Source: Rhodopirellula sp. SM50 (GTDB lineage Bacteria > Planctomycetota > Planctomycetia > Pirellulales > Pirellulaceae). From it: a DNA stretch of 64,000 bases. A model generated the notes under the pieces. The model was given only the letters and a program-made list of their open reading frames with translations. It was not told where the DNA came from and did no database searches. Both the position numbers and the translations under genes were made by a program. Below, piece by piece: positions 53,881 through 61,600 of this stretch. The stretch's first letter is position 1. Each line of letters starts with the position of its first letter. The stretch covers positions 1-64,000 of the forward strand of contig NZ_NTFY01000078.1 in the NCBI RefSeq assembly GCF_002289565.1. Reading direction: 5' to 3'.

Positions 53881-54441
53881 CTAAGTTTGGAAGACGTCTT
53901 TGACGTTGAGCTTCCATGCGGGGACGGCGGGGCTGCAGTCGAGGGTTTCGCCGAGTTGGTAGACTTCGATTTGCTTGCGGGAGGGGTAGCGGTGGATCGT
54001 TTGGGTTTCGGGATCGACCAGCAGGACCAGTTTGGTGCCGGCGTCGAGCCACTGGAAGGCTTTGGATTCGACGCGTGAAAATCGGTCACTCGGTGAGAGG
54101 ACTTCGACGGCCAAGTCGGGCGCGAGAGGCAAATAGGCGACTTCGTCTTTGATGGTTGCGTGACGTGCTTTGCTGACGAACGCGACATCAGGGGCGAGGA
54201 CGGTGTCGGGATCGGTTTCAATCCGGAAGCCGGTCTCGGCTGCATAAACGACTCCCAAATCGTTCGCGTCGACATGCTGCATCAGCAGATGAGCCACGCG
54301 GACAGCGATGCGGCCGTGACGGCCGCCGGCGGGTGACATCATCCGTAATTCTCCTGCGACGAGCTCGTAGCGGTACCCGTCAGTGACCATGCCGAAGAGT
54401 TGTTCGGCAGTCGTTAGCGTGGGTGTCGTGCGGGCGGGCAT
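53881..54441 (-). CDS. Uma2-family (DUF820) protein
   Basis: From the ATG at 54441 the product is 186 residues. It has YELVAGELRMMSPAGGRHGRIAVRVA, VLAPDVAFVSKAR, LAPDLAVEVLSPSDRFSRVESKAFQWLDAGTKLVLLVDPETQTIHRY, the D-x(n)-E-V-L-S-P restriction-endonuclease-like core of Uma2 proteins. The longer reading (54561) adds residues coded by the GGCARAAYGAT array. Uma2 proteins are abundant in cyanobacteria and planctomycetes; their role is not settled. It lies among repeats beside a second Uma2 gene. Confidence 0.85.
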   Translation of the reverse strand: MPARTTPTLTTAEQLFGMVTDGYRYELVAGELRMMSPAGGRHGRIAVRVAHLLMQHVDANDLGVVYAAETGFRIETDPDTVLAPDVAFVSKARHATIKDEVAYLPLAPDLAVEVLSPSDRFSRVESKAFQWLDAGTKLVLLVDPETQTIHRYPSRKQIEVYQLGETLDCSPAVPAWKLNVKDVFQT

Positions 54442-54450
54442 GGGGAGAGT

Positions 54451-54499
54451 GGCAAAACGATGAAGACAGGATGGCAGAATGATACGGGGCAGAATGATG
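54451..54499. repeat. GGCARAAYGAT repeat array
   Basis: Copies ggcaaaacgatgaagacagg and ggcagaatgatacggggcag directly precede the start of the first Uma2 gene at 54441. Confidence 0.65.
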
Positions 54500-54507
54500 T
54501 GTGGGAT

Positions 54508-54585
54508 GCCAGCGGGACGCGTGAGCGAGCGGCGCGTGGGGACCAGTGCATCACGCGCCACTGGCTAACGCCACGTGCTGGTGTG
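54508..54585. repeat. Dispersed GCGGGACGCGTGAGCGAGCGG element
   Basis: Both halves are present: agcgggacgcgtgagcgagc near 54511 and cacgcgccactggctaacgc near 54552, in the same arrangement as at 6589-6665. It separates the two Uma2 genes. Confidence 0.65.
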
Positions 54586-54593
54586 GGTGAGCG

Positions 54594-55130
54594 CTATCGA
54601 AAGAGTTTTTGCTGGTCGATGGTGATAGTGCAACCGTCTGCTAGGTTCACGGTCAGGCTTGCGGTTTCATTGGGACTGGAAACGTAGTGGCCGTCTTGGA
54701 GTGTCAATTGTGTCACGACACTTGTCTCGGTGTCGATGATCAAGTAGTGGGCGACTTGCTCGCGCTGGTAAAGTTCGCGTTTGTAGCCAAGGTCGTTGGT
54801 CCGGGTGGATGGCGAGAGGACTTCGATGACTAATGAGGGCATTGAATGGAGATGCCGGTCGGGGATCTCTCCGCAGACGACCAGCAGGTCGGGACGAACG
54901 ACCGTGTCGTCGCTGACAACCCAATCCAGTTCCACGATGGCCTGACAGTCACAACCGTTGGCTTCGATCTCGGATTGAATCAGCCAGGCCAGACGTGTGA
55001 CCAGTAATTGGTGCCGACCGAAGGGCGACGGCGTCATCGCAATCGGTATCCCCTGATGCAATTCCCAGTCGCCCTGCCATTGGCAGTAGTCGCCGTAGGT
55101 GTAGTGGGGAAGGAAACTGGGTTGTGACAT
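54594..55130 (-). CDS. Uma2-family (DUF820) protein
   Basis: The 178-residue product has YCQWQGDWELHQGIPIAMTPSPFGRHQLLVTRLA, VELDWVVSDDTVVRPDLLVVCGEI, SLVIEVLSPSTRTNDLGYKRELYQREQVAHYLIIDTE, the conserved D...E.L.P core. It is clearly diverged from the neighbouring Uma2, so the pair is not a recent duplication. The start is ATG at 55130. Function in a glycan locus is unknown. Confidence 0.85.
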   Translation of the reverse strand: MSQPSFLPHYTYGDYCQWQGDWELHQGIPIAMTPSPFGRHQLLVTRLAWLIQSEIEANGCDCQAIVELDWVVSDDTVVRPDLLVVCGEIPDRHLHSMPSLVIEVLSPSTRTNDLGYKRELYQREQVAHYLIIDTETSVVTQLTLQDGHYVSSPNETASLTVNLADGCTITIDQQKLFR

Positions 55131-55165
55131 GGGGAGGGTGAACGGCTAGACGTTAATGGCTAGTG

Positions 55166-55230
55166 GTGGCAAAACGATGGGGGCAAAACGATGAAGACAG
55201 GAAGGCAGAATGATACGGGGCAGAATGATG
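55166..55230. repeat. GGCARAAYGAT repeat array
   Basis: Copies ggcaaaacgatgggggcaaa, acgatgaagacagg, ggcagaatgatacggggcag lie upstream of the second Uma2 gene. The same words recur at 53570 and 54451. A half copy of the GCGGGACGCGT element follows at about 55240-55272. Confidence 0.65.
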
Positions 55231-55276
55231 TGTGGGATGTCAGCGGGACGCGTGAACGAGCGGCGCGTGGGGGCAA

Positions 55277-55352
55277 AGACAGGAAAATGGGTGACAAGAA
55301 AATGATTTGGGGACGCAACATTTTTCTGCCCCTGATTTTTCTGCCATTGTTC
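55277..55352. repeat. Mixed GACAGGAAAATG / CTGCC repeat pair
   Basis: gacaggaaaatgggtgacaa on the left and catttttctgcccctgattt..ctgcca on the right are inverted to each other, resembling the paired array at 49151-49328. Confidence 0.5.
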
Positions 55353-55382
55353 GGTCAGTCGACTCATGATGCATAGCATCAC

Positions 55383-55468
55383 TCTCCCCCTCTCCTTGTC
55401 TCCCCCTCTCCTTGTCTCCCCCTCTCCTTGTCTCCCCCTCTCCTTGTCTCCCCCTCTCCTTGTCTCCC
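55383..55468. repeat. 16-bp tandem repeat TCTCCCCCTCTCCTTG, about five copies
   Basis: The unit tctccccctctccttg is repeated about 5.3 times head to tail without spacers. It is a polypyrimidine run and not a CRISPR array. The purine strand resembles the run inside the GT4 gene at 10921-10990. Confidence 0.85.
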
Positions 55469-55674
55469 TCAAAGCGGACTTCGTCCGCTTGGGTGACAGG
55501 CGGTTTCTGTTTGCCTGGCAACCATGCGGTTGAATTGGAATGTTTTGGGGGTCAAACGTCGCCAGGGGTTGCCTGGTGGCGGTCGACGCGGGGGGCCTGC
55601 GGGAATCTCACCCGCGGATGGTCACTGTCGGTGACCGGTCGCACTCGATGGAACGGGAGGGCTCGGTGGCTGGT

Positions 55675-56577
55675 TCATCGACTGATCGAGGCGTTTAGAT
55701 CGGAGCGTTTGTCTGCGGTTTTCTTCTGATGCCACTCGGCATCCTTTCGTGATTCGGTCATGGTTCCGAACGACAATCGGTTCATCATACGACGCAGTTT
55801 CCGTTCAGTACGTTCTAGTCCGATGTAATGTCGGAAAGCGGCCGAGCGACGTAAACCTTTCACGCGGGGTTGCTGGGGGTCGATTTCCCAGGGGTGAATG
55901 TAAAACATCGCCGGTCGGTGTTTCTTTTCGATCGACTGAATCGCGCGGACGGTCAAGTGAAGTGGTAGCAGCCGGAAATACCCTCCCCCGACCGGCACCG
56001 GCGCTTTGCCGAACCTGGCGATCGATGGCGGATATTCGCGGATCGGTCCGTGCGTCGTCTTGCGTGTATGGATTTCTTTTCGCGAGCCCGGGACGCCGTA
56101 GCGGTCGTGTCCCGCGATCGGAAAGATGCTGCTGTCGTCGGTGAATCCGTGTTCGACCAGAATGTCCAGAGCCCAGAGTGATTCTTGAATGATCGAAAAA
56201 CTGGGGGCGCGATAGGCGGTCGGTCGGATGCCGCAGGCCGTGTAAATGGCATCGCAGCTGTCGCTGATGTCCTTGGCGAATTCATCCGGAGTGATTTCGT
56301 AAACCAACCGGTGCCAATAGCCGTGCGATGCGATTTCGTGTCCTGCGTCGGCGATCCGCTTGACTAGTCGCGGAAACCGTTCGGCGACCCAGCCCAAAAC
56401 GTAAAAGGTCCCCCGCACCTCGACTTCATCGAACAGGGACAGCATGCGATCGGTACTGCGTTCGACCCTGCTTTCCAGTTGGTCCCAATCTGAACGGCAC
56501 ACGCGATCTTCCATGCCGGAGACCTGGTAGTAGTCTTCGACATCGACGGTCATCGCGTGAATCGGGCGGCCGGTCAT
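55675..56577 (-). CDS. XrtA-type polysaccharide deacetylase (DUF3473)
   Basis: The 300-residue protein begins with the motif MTVDVEDYYQVS (catalytic Asp-Glu-Asp) and continues with FYVLGWVAERFPRLVKRIADAGHEIASHGYWHRLVYE (His pair of the NodB domain), YRAPSFSI, GGGYFRLLPLHLTVRAI and MFYIHPWEIDPQQPRV. The last two stretches are typical of the DUF3473 tail of exosortase-locus deacetylases (TIGR03006). It may start at residue 9 (56553). It should act on the glycan in the cytoplasm or periplasm; no signal peptide is seen. Next in the block is the sugar transferase, about 350 nt upstream. Confidence 0.85.
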   Translation of the reverse strand: MTGRPIHAMTVDVEDYYQVSGMEDRVCRSDWDQLESRVERSTDRMLSLFDEVEVRGTFYVLGWVAERFPRLVKRIADAGHEIASHGYWHRLVYEITPDEFAKDISDSCDAIYTACGIRPTAYRAPSFSIIQESLWALDILVEHGFTDDSSIFPIAGHDRYGVPGSRKEIHTRKTTHGPIREYPPSIARFGKAPVPVGGGYFRLLPLHLTVRAIQSIEKKHRPAMFYIHPWEIDPQQPRVKGLRRSAAFRHYIGLERTERKLRRMMNRLSFGTMTESRKDAEWHQKKTADKRSDLNASISR

Positions 56578-56609
56578 GATGGTGGGGGTTGGAAGAGTTG
56601 ATGGTGCGA

Positions 56610-56672
56610 AGTGGGATAGGCTTCCAGCGTGTCATTCGTTTTCAGCATCGACAGGCTGGAAGCCTATCCCAC
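56610..56672. repeat. 24-bp inverted repeat (hairpin, copy 3)
   Basis: The arms agtgggataggcttccagcg (56610) and acaggctggaagcctatccc (56651) pair, with one mismatch (cagcgtg against cagcctg). The element matches the copies at 151-209 and 2192-2250, more than 54 kb away. Confidence 0.7.
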
Positions 56673-56692
56673 GTTTTACGAGATTGGTTTTT

Positions 56693-56828
56693 GGGTCGCG
56701 CCACTGGCTAACGCGTCGTGCTGGGGTGTGCCGCCGGGCCACTGGCTGACGCGGCGTGTTGGGGGTGGCGGCGGGGCCGCCGGGCCACTTGCTAACGCGT
56801 CGTGCTGGTGTGTCGTGCTGGGATGGCG
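56693..56828. repeat. Cluster of CACTGGCTAACGCGTCGTG half-elements
   Basis: Four head-to-tail half-copies (gcgccactggctaacgcgtc, gggccactggctgacgcggc, gggccacttgctaacgcgtc and a shorter tgtcgtgctggg) follow each other, with ggcggggccgccgggcc between. Confidence 0.55.
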
Positions 56829-56931
56829 ACGGGGATTGGGGCCGCATGGTTGTATTTAGGTCGATGCGGAAGAGGAGTGGTTGACCAAAGACGAGGTGGT
56901 CAGCAAACGGACATGCGAACTGATACGGGTT

Positions 56932-57879
56932 TCATTTTGGTGCATGGCGACGGTCGCAACGAATCGCGGGGTTGTGCCGATGATCGGGGCGGTCGGTTCG
57001 CTCCGCAGCGTTGCTTGCCACTGAAACCCCTTGTTCGGGAAACAGCTTCCGATGGTCGGCCGGCTGGATGATGACAGATTCGGCCACCAAGGGGGCACGG
57101 CACAGGGACAGCATCTTCATCGCTCGACCACCGCGGATTCCGATGACACGCAATCCTGTCGCGGTCAGCATTCGCAAATCCAGCCACAGGTCCGCGTTCT
57201 GGATGTACAGCAGGTCCAGGAACTGTTTTCGTTTGACGTCGGCGACGGTTTCGTCGGGTTCCAGGTTGATCTGGGCCAAGCCGGTGACGCCGGGTTTGAC
57301 GACGTTGCGGTGGTAGTAGTCGTCGATGAACGTCGTCAGCACTTCGCAAATCTCCGGCCGCTCGGGACGCGGTCCGGTCAACGCCATTTCGCCTTTGACG
57401 ACATTCCACAACTGGGGCAATTCGTCCAGGTGGGTGCGGCGGAGGACTTTGCCCAGCGGCGTGATGCGTTTGTCTTTCTTGGTGCTCCAGACGGGCTTGC
57501 CGCCCCGTTCAGCGTCGACGTACATCGAGCGCAGCTTGTAGACGTAGAACGTTTCGCCGTGCAGCCCGACCCGTTTTTGGCGATAGATCCCCGGTCCTCT
57601 GGACGTGATCCGGATCAGTCCAATCAGCACTGCGATGACCGGCGCCGCAGCGAGAAACATCACCCCGCCGAGGACACGTTCCATCGCGTACTTGCGGCGA
57701 AAGTATTTGGCGCGTTCAACGGCGATGCGTTTGCAGTCATCGATGCTGGACGTCCGCCGCGGCTGTTCACGCGGATCACGCATGTCTGCGCGTTCCCGGT
57801 CGCTGACCGCCGTCGAAATCGAGGAGTCTTCATCGCTGTCGTAGTAGTCGTCGTCATGTGGCGATGCAAAGTCAAGCAC
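56932..57879 (-). CDS. Polyprenyl-phosphate sugar-1-phosphate transferase
   Basis: The 315-residue protein has one membrane helix (VLGGVMFLAAAPVIAVLIGLI, about 78-98) and the bacterial sugar transferase core: SRGPGIYRQKRVGLHGETFYVYKLRSM, TPLGKVLRRTHLDELPQLWNVVKGEMALTGPRPERPE, KPGVTGLAQINLEPDETV and DLWLDLRML. It lacks the four N-terminal helices and the CoA-binding-like domain of WbaP/ExoY-long forms, as in XrtA-locus transferases. It would load the first sugar-1-phosphate onto undecaprenyl phosphate. The start is GTG (57879), and the tail after residue 260 is variable. Confidence 0.85.
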   Translation of the reverse strand: MLDFASPHDDDYYDSDEDSSISTAVSDRERADMRDPREQPRRTSSIDDCKRIAVERAKYFRRKYAMERVLGGVMFLAAAPVIAVLIGLIRITSRGPGIYRQKRVGLHGETFYVYKLRSMYVDAERGGKPVWSTKKDKRITPLGKVLRRTHLDELPQLWNVVKGEMALTGPRPERPEICEVLTTFIDDYYHRNVVKPGVTGLAQINLEPDETVADVKRKQFLDLLYIQNADLWLDLRMLTATGLRVIGIRGGRAMKMLSLCRAPLVAESVIIQPADHRKLFPEQGVSVASNAAERTDRPDHRHNPAIRCDRRHAPK

Positions 57880-57891
57880 GGCGCAATCCTT

Positions 57892-58542
57892 TTATTGAAC
57901 GAGTTTCTCAAGGTGGGGCAAGAATGCTTCTAGAAACGAATGACAGGGATCAATCGCCGATCCGGTCACGGGACCGGCAAGCTGGATCTTGTACAAGTCA
58001 TCAGTCAGCCAAAAACGCGGGCTGTCCGCGGCGACGAATGCCCCACCGTCGCTCCATCCGTAATACACGGCCAACGATGCTTCTGGCTCGTCATCGCGGC
58101 TGAATTCGACCGACCACACGTGGTGGCGGTTCTCTTTGGTCTCGAACGTCTCCATTCGACGCGGTCGGGTTTGATTGGTTCCGACCGAGCTATAACAAAC
58201 TTCGGGAGTATGCACCGCGATCGGACCTCGTGGACCGTACATGATGGCAAAATTAACCATCACGCCGGTTTCGGTGTGTTGGTAAACACGAACGACCGAG
58301 CCGTAACATCGCAGCAACCGCTGAGTTGACTCAGGGAGCTGTTGCTCGTCGAGCATCGTCCAGGGACCGATCGCTGTCGGCAATTGATTGAGCAATGTCG
58401 CTTGATCGGATCGCGACGTTTGCGTCGTCCAGCGTCCGTCCAAGTAGCCATGCACAACACCCGACAGCAATGTCAGCGCCAATAGGCTGGCGACGATGAC
58501 GCGTCGTGACTGGATCGGGTGGGATTGATTTGAATCGGTCAT
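57892..58542 (-). CDS. EpsI/exosortase-associated protein (DUF3485)
   Basis: The 216-residue protein starts with one membrane helix (RVIVASLLALTLLSGVVHGYL, about 14-34), then LPTAIGPWTM and the motif HTPEVCYSSVG (about 133-143), which corresponds to the H.PEVC....G signature of EpsI proteins that accompany exosortases, either as separate proteins or fused to them. Its presence marks an exosortase locus, although the exosortase gene itself is not in this window. It is 12 nt from the sugar transferase start. Confidence 0.85.
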   Translation of the reverse strand: MTDSNQSHPIQSRRVIVASLLALTLLSGVVHGYLDGRWTTQTSRSDQATLLNQLPTAIGPWTMLDEQQLPESTQRLLRCYGSVVRVYQHTETGVMVNFAIMYGPRGPIAVHTPEVCYSSVGTNQTRPRRMETFETKENRHHVWSVEFSRDDEPEASLAVYYGWSDGGAFVAADSPRFWLTDDLYKIQLAGPVTGSAIDPCHSFLEAFLPHLEKLVQ

Positions 58543-58625
58543 GGTTTTGCGGTCAGGCTAGCTTTGTCCAGTTTTCCGTCAATCGTTTGAAATGCGAGAA
58601 GTGTCGGGTGAATAAATCGTCAAGT

Positions 58626-61600
58626 TTAGGCGGCCTCTTTGGCATCTGATGCACCGGTACCGAGTCGTTGTTGCAACTCCTTCAACGCATCACGTTCGGC
58701 GGGCGTGAGACCTTGGAGATCCAAATCCCGGAAGTTGATCTCGGACCAAATCTTCTTTGCGTCCTGGAGCCGATCGAGTTTCAAGAGCGCTTGCACCAAG
58801 TGAAATTGATACCGGGGCAGATTTTTTTCTTCACCGCTTTGGATCGCCTTCTCAAATTGTCGCACCGCTTCTTGAACCCGGTTGCCGCGTAACAGGACAG
58901 TCCCCTTTGTGTCCAGCAACTCCGCGTCTTCGCCCGCAACCTCGATCGCGTCGTCAATGTGTTTGAGCCCTTCGAGTTCGCGGCCGGGCAATTCGGCAAA
59001 AATCATCGCCAGATTGTTCAACGGTCGAAGCCGCCGCGGGTCGGTGCGTAAGACTTTCAGATACAACGCGATCGCTCTTTCGTTTTCGCCGCGCTGCATC
59101 GCCCAGGTGGCGACACTGTCGTTGAGCGCCGCGTTCTCGGGGTACGCCTTGACCGCTTCGTCCAGAATTTGGGTATGGTGTGGTTCAACCATGTCCGGAT
59201 CAAGAGCTAGCAACGCTTCGACCAGCAAGACGGCCGTGGTGGCCGCGGGCTTTTCGTCATAGCGCTCCGCTGCGACTTCGGCAGCCTGGTCGTATTGCCC
59301 CGCTAGCGACAACGCCACGATGTAATTGGCAAAGGAATCCTTGTTGGCTTCGTAGGCACGGCGGAACCACGCCAGGCCTTCGTCAATGAATCCGTTCCTC
59401 AACAACGCTTCACCGGCAACCGTTTCCACTCCGCCGGCCGCGGTGTTGGCATTTCTAGTCAATGGGTCGTTTGCCCACTGATCCAAGATTGATGGCAAGT
59501 TCTCTTTGTCGCCACCCTGTCCAGCCAGCATCATTTCGATCTTCAACACTTCCAACGACGATTCGGGCAACGTTTTCAATCGTTCGATGACTTGGCGTGC
59601 TTCATCCAGATCACCTTCGTCATTGACGGAAATCAGGAATCCGCAATAGCGGGTCAAGTCGACCAGTGCAGGATTGTCTCGATCGGCGAGTTGCTTGAAC
59701 ACTCTTCTCGCTTCGGCAATGTACTGGTCCTTATCGAACTGCTTTTGTTCCGACGGAGTCAGCTGGTCGTACTTTGAGGCCATTTCGAACATCAATGCGG
59801 CTTGGACACGAGAAGCCCCGAGACCGATTTCCGTCGGGCTACCCGCCATGTCACGCAGCAATCGGACCGCTTCCTGCCGCTGGTAATGCGAGCCTTTCGA
59901 CGCGAGGATCAGTGCGTACACCAAACGGTTCTGTTCGGTAACGGCCTGATCGCTGTTGAGCAACTTGGCGATTTGATCCCAGTCGATTTCTTGACCGCTG
60001 TCGATCAACTGTGCTGCCAGTTCGGTGCGGATCCGAGGGTTGTTCGGGTCCTGACGGAACGCTTGTTCCAAAATGGCCAAAGCGTCTCCACCTCGGCTTC
60101 TTGATCGCAGCAACCGCACCAACGCCATCTGCGCCTTGAAGTCGGGACGGAGCTCATTGGCGGCCTTCAACTTGTCGATCGCTTCGTCGACACGATCCAG
60201 GGCGATCAACGCCTTGGCCTCCAGCATCAATCGGTCCGCATCCTTCAAATCGCTATCTTGAAGTTCAGCGAGCGCCGCTTCGATCTTCTGGTTGTCAGCG
60301 ACTTCCACCGCCAGACTCATTCGTGCCGACGCGACCGCCGACTTTTGAGCGGGCGTGTCGGCCAACCGGGCGGCTTTGTCGATCGCCTCGTCGGCGTTCT
60401 TCAATAGTTGTTCCGCATCGAGCGTCTCGACGACGTCACTATCGGAAATCGCACGGGCTCTCATCACCAGTGCGAATCGTGCGTAGACCAACCAAGCAAT
60501 CGGGTCATCGACGTTGTCCACGGCAATTTGCTTGGCGGCGTCCAAGGCCTGTGAATAGTCACCTTTGCGAATCGAAATGCCGATCGAGATTTCGTCGTAG
60601 GGATCTAAATCGGTCTGGGTGGCGATGCCCGCCAGCCGGATCTCGCGTTCGGCTTCCTCGTCGCGTCCGAGTGTCAGCAATGCCTGCCAGAGCAGCTGTC
60701 GGGTACGAAGTTGTCGATCACCGGAGTTGATGCCGCGACGCAATTGTTCGACTGCCGACGCATAGTTTCCGCTTGCGAACGACAACCAACCGCTGAGCGC
60801 GACGGCATTTCCCCAATTGGGACGCAGGGACTGCAATCGGCTGATCAGTGACTTGGCCCGCGTGTAATCTCTCTCGTCTCGTTGCACGCCTCCCCGCGCC
60901 AGCAGTTTTTCCACCAACTGGGTCGCATCGATCAACAACGAATACGCCGGCGATGTCTCCGTTTGGCCACCGGTCACGCGAGCGCCCGAACGATACCCTT
61001 CGACACGGTGCAATTCGGACAGGAATTGCTCCATCTCCGCGGTCTGCTCTTGCAGCTTGGCAATTTGATAGAGCGAGAAATAGACCGCGGGGGTCCGTTG
61101 AGCTTCGGGTATGCGAAGCAGCGCCTGTTTGGCCAGATCGGGTGATCCGGCACGTTTGGCGTATTCCGACGCCGTTTGCGCAAGTCCGGTTGCGGCTTGT
61201 GGATCGGACTCCATGGCCTTCAACAGCAGCTCGCTGGCTTCGGCATGCTTTCCGGACGCGGCGAGCACACGGGCGCGCAGCAATTGCTGCTGAACGGGAG
61301 CGAAATCCTCGCTCAGGTCGAGTCGCTTGAGGACCGTTTCGGCTTGTTCAGGTTTGCCTGCTGCCGCCAGCCTCTCCGCCGCGTACATTTGTAACTGGCT
61401 GTCGCCCGGGTTCGATTCAGCCAGCGCGGAGATCTTGTTGGCAAGCTCTTCCGATTGAAGGTATTCCTCGGCGAGAACGCCATCCGGTGGCAACTGAGCC
61501 CGCAGGGTTTGCAAGCGAAGCTGTTCTTCGGCAAAGGTGTCACCGGCTTTTTCCAGCAATTCTTCCAGTTCGCGGATCCGCGAACGGAGTGTCGCAATCT

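Larger units (their letters stand above)
55131..55674. other. 544-bp intergenic region filled with repeats
   Basis: Apart from the listed arrays (55166-55230, 55277-55352, 55383-55468), the stretch 55468-55490 carries gcggacttcgtccgcttggg, a palindromic word also found near 49358 in the acyltransferase gene end. I see no gene here. Confidence 0.5.
56578..56931. other. 354-bp intergenic repeats
   Basis: This stretch contains the 24-bp hairpin at 56610-56672 and several ccactggctaacgcgtcgtg and ccactggctgacgcggcgtg half-elements (56693-56828). I see no gene. Confidence 0.5.

Noticed and set aside
55383-55468. Possible CRISPR array
   Set aside because: The 16-bp units follow each other with no spacers, so it is a simple tandem repeat.
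57031-57933. 300-residue plus-strand frame
   Set aside because: It is antisense to the sugar transferase gene, which has the full family signature.
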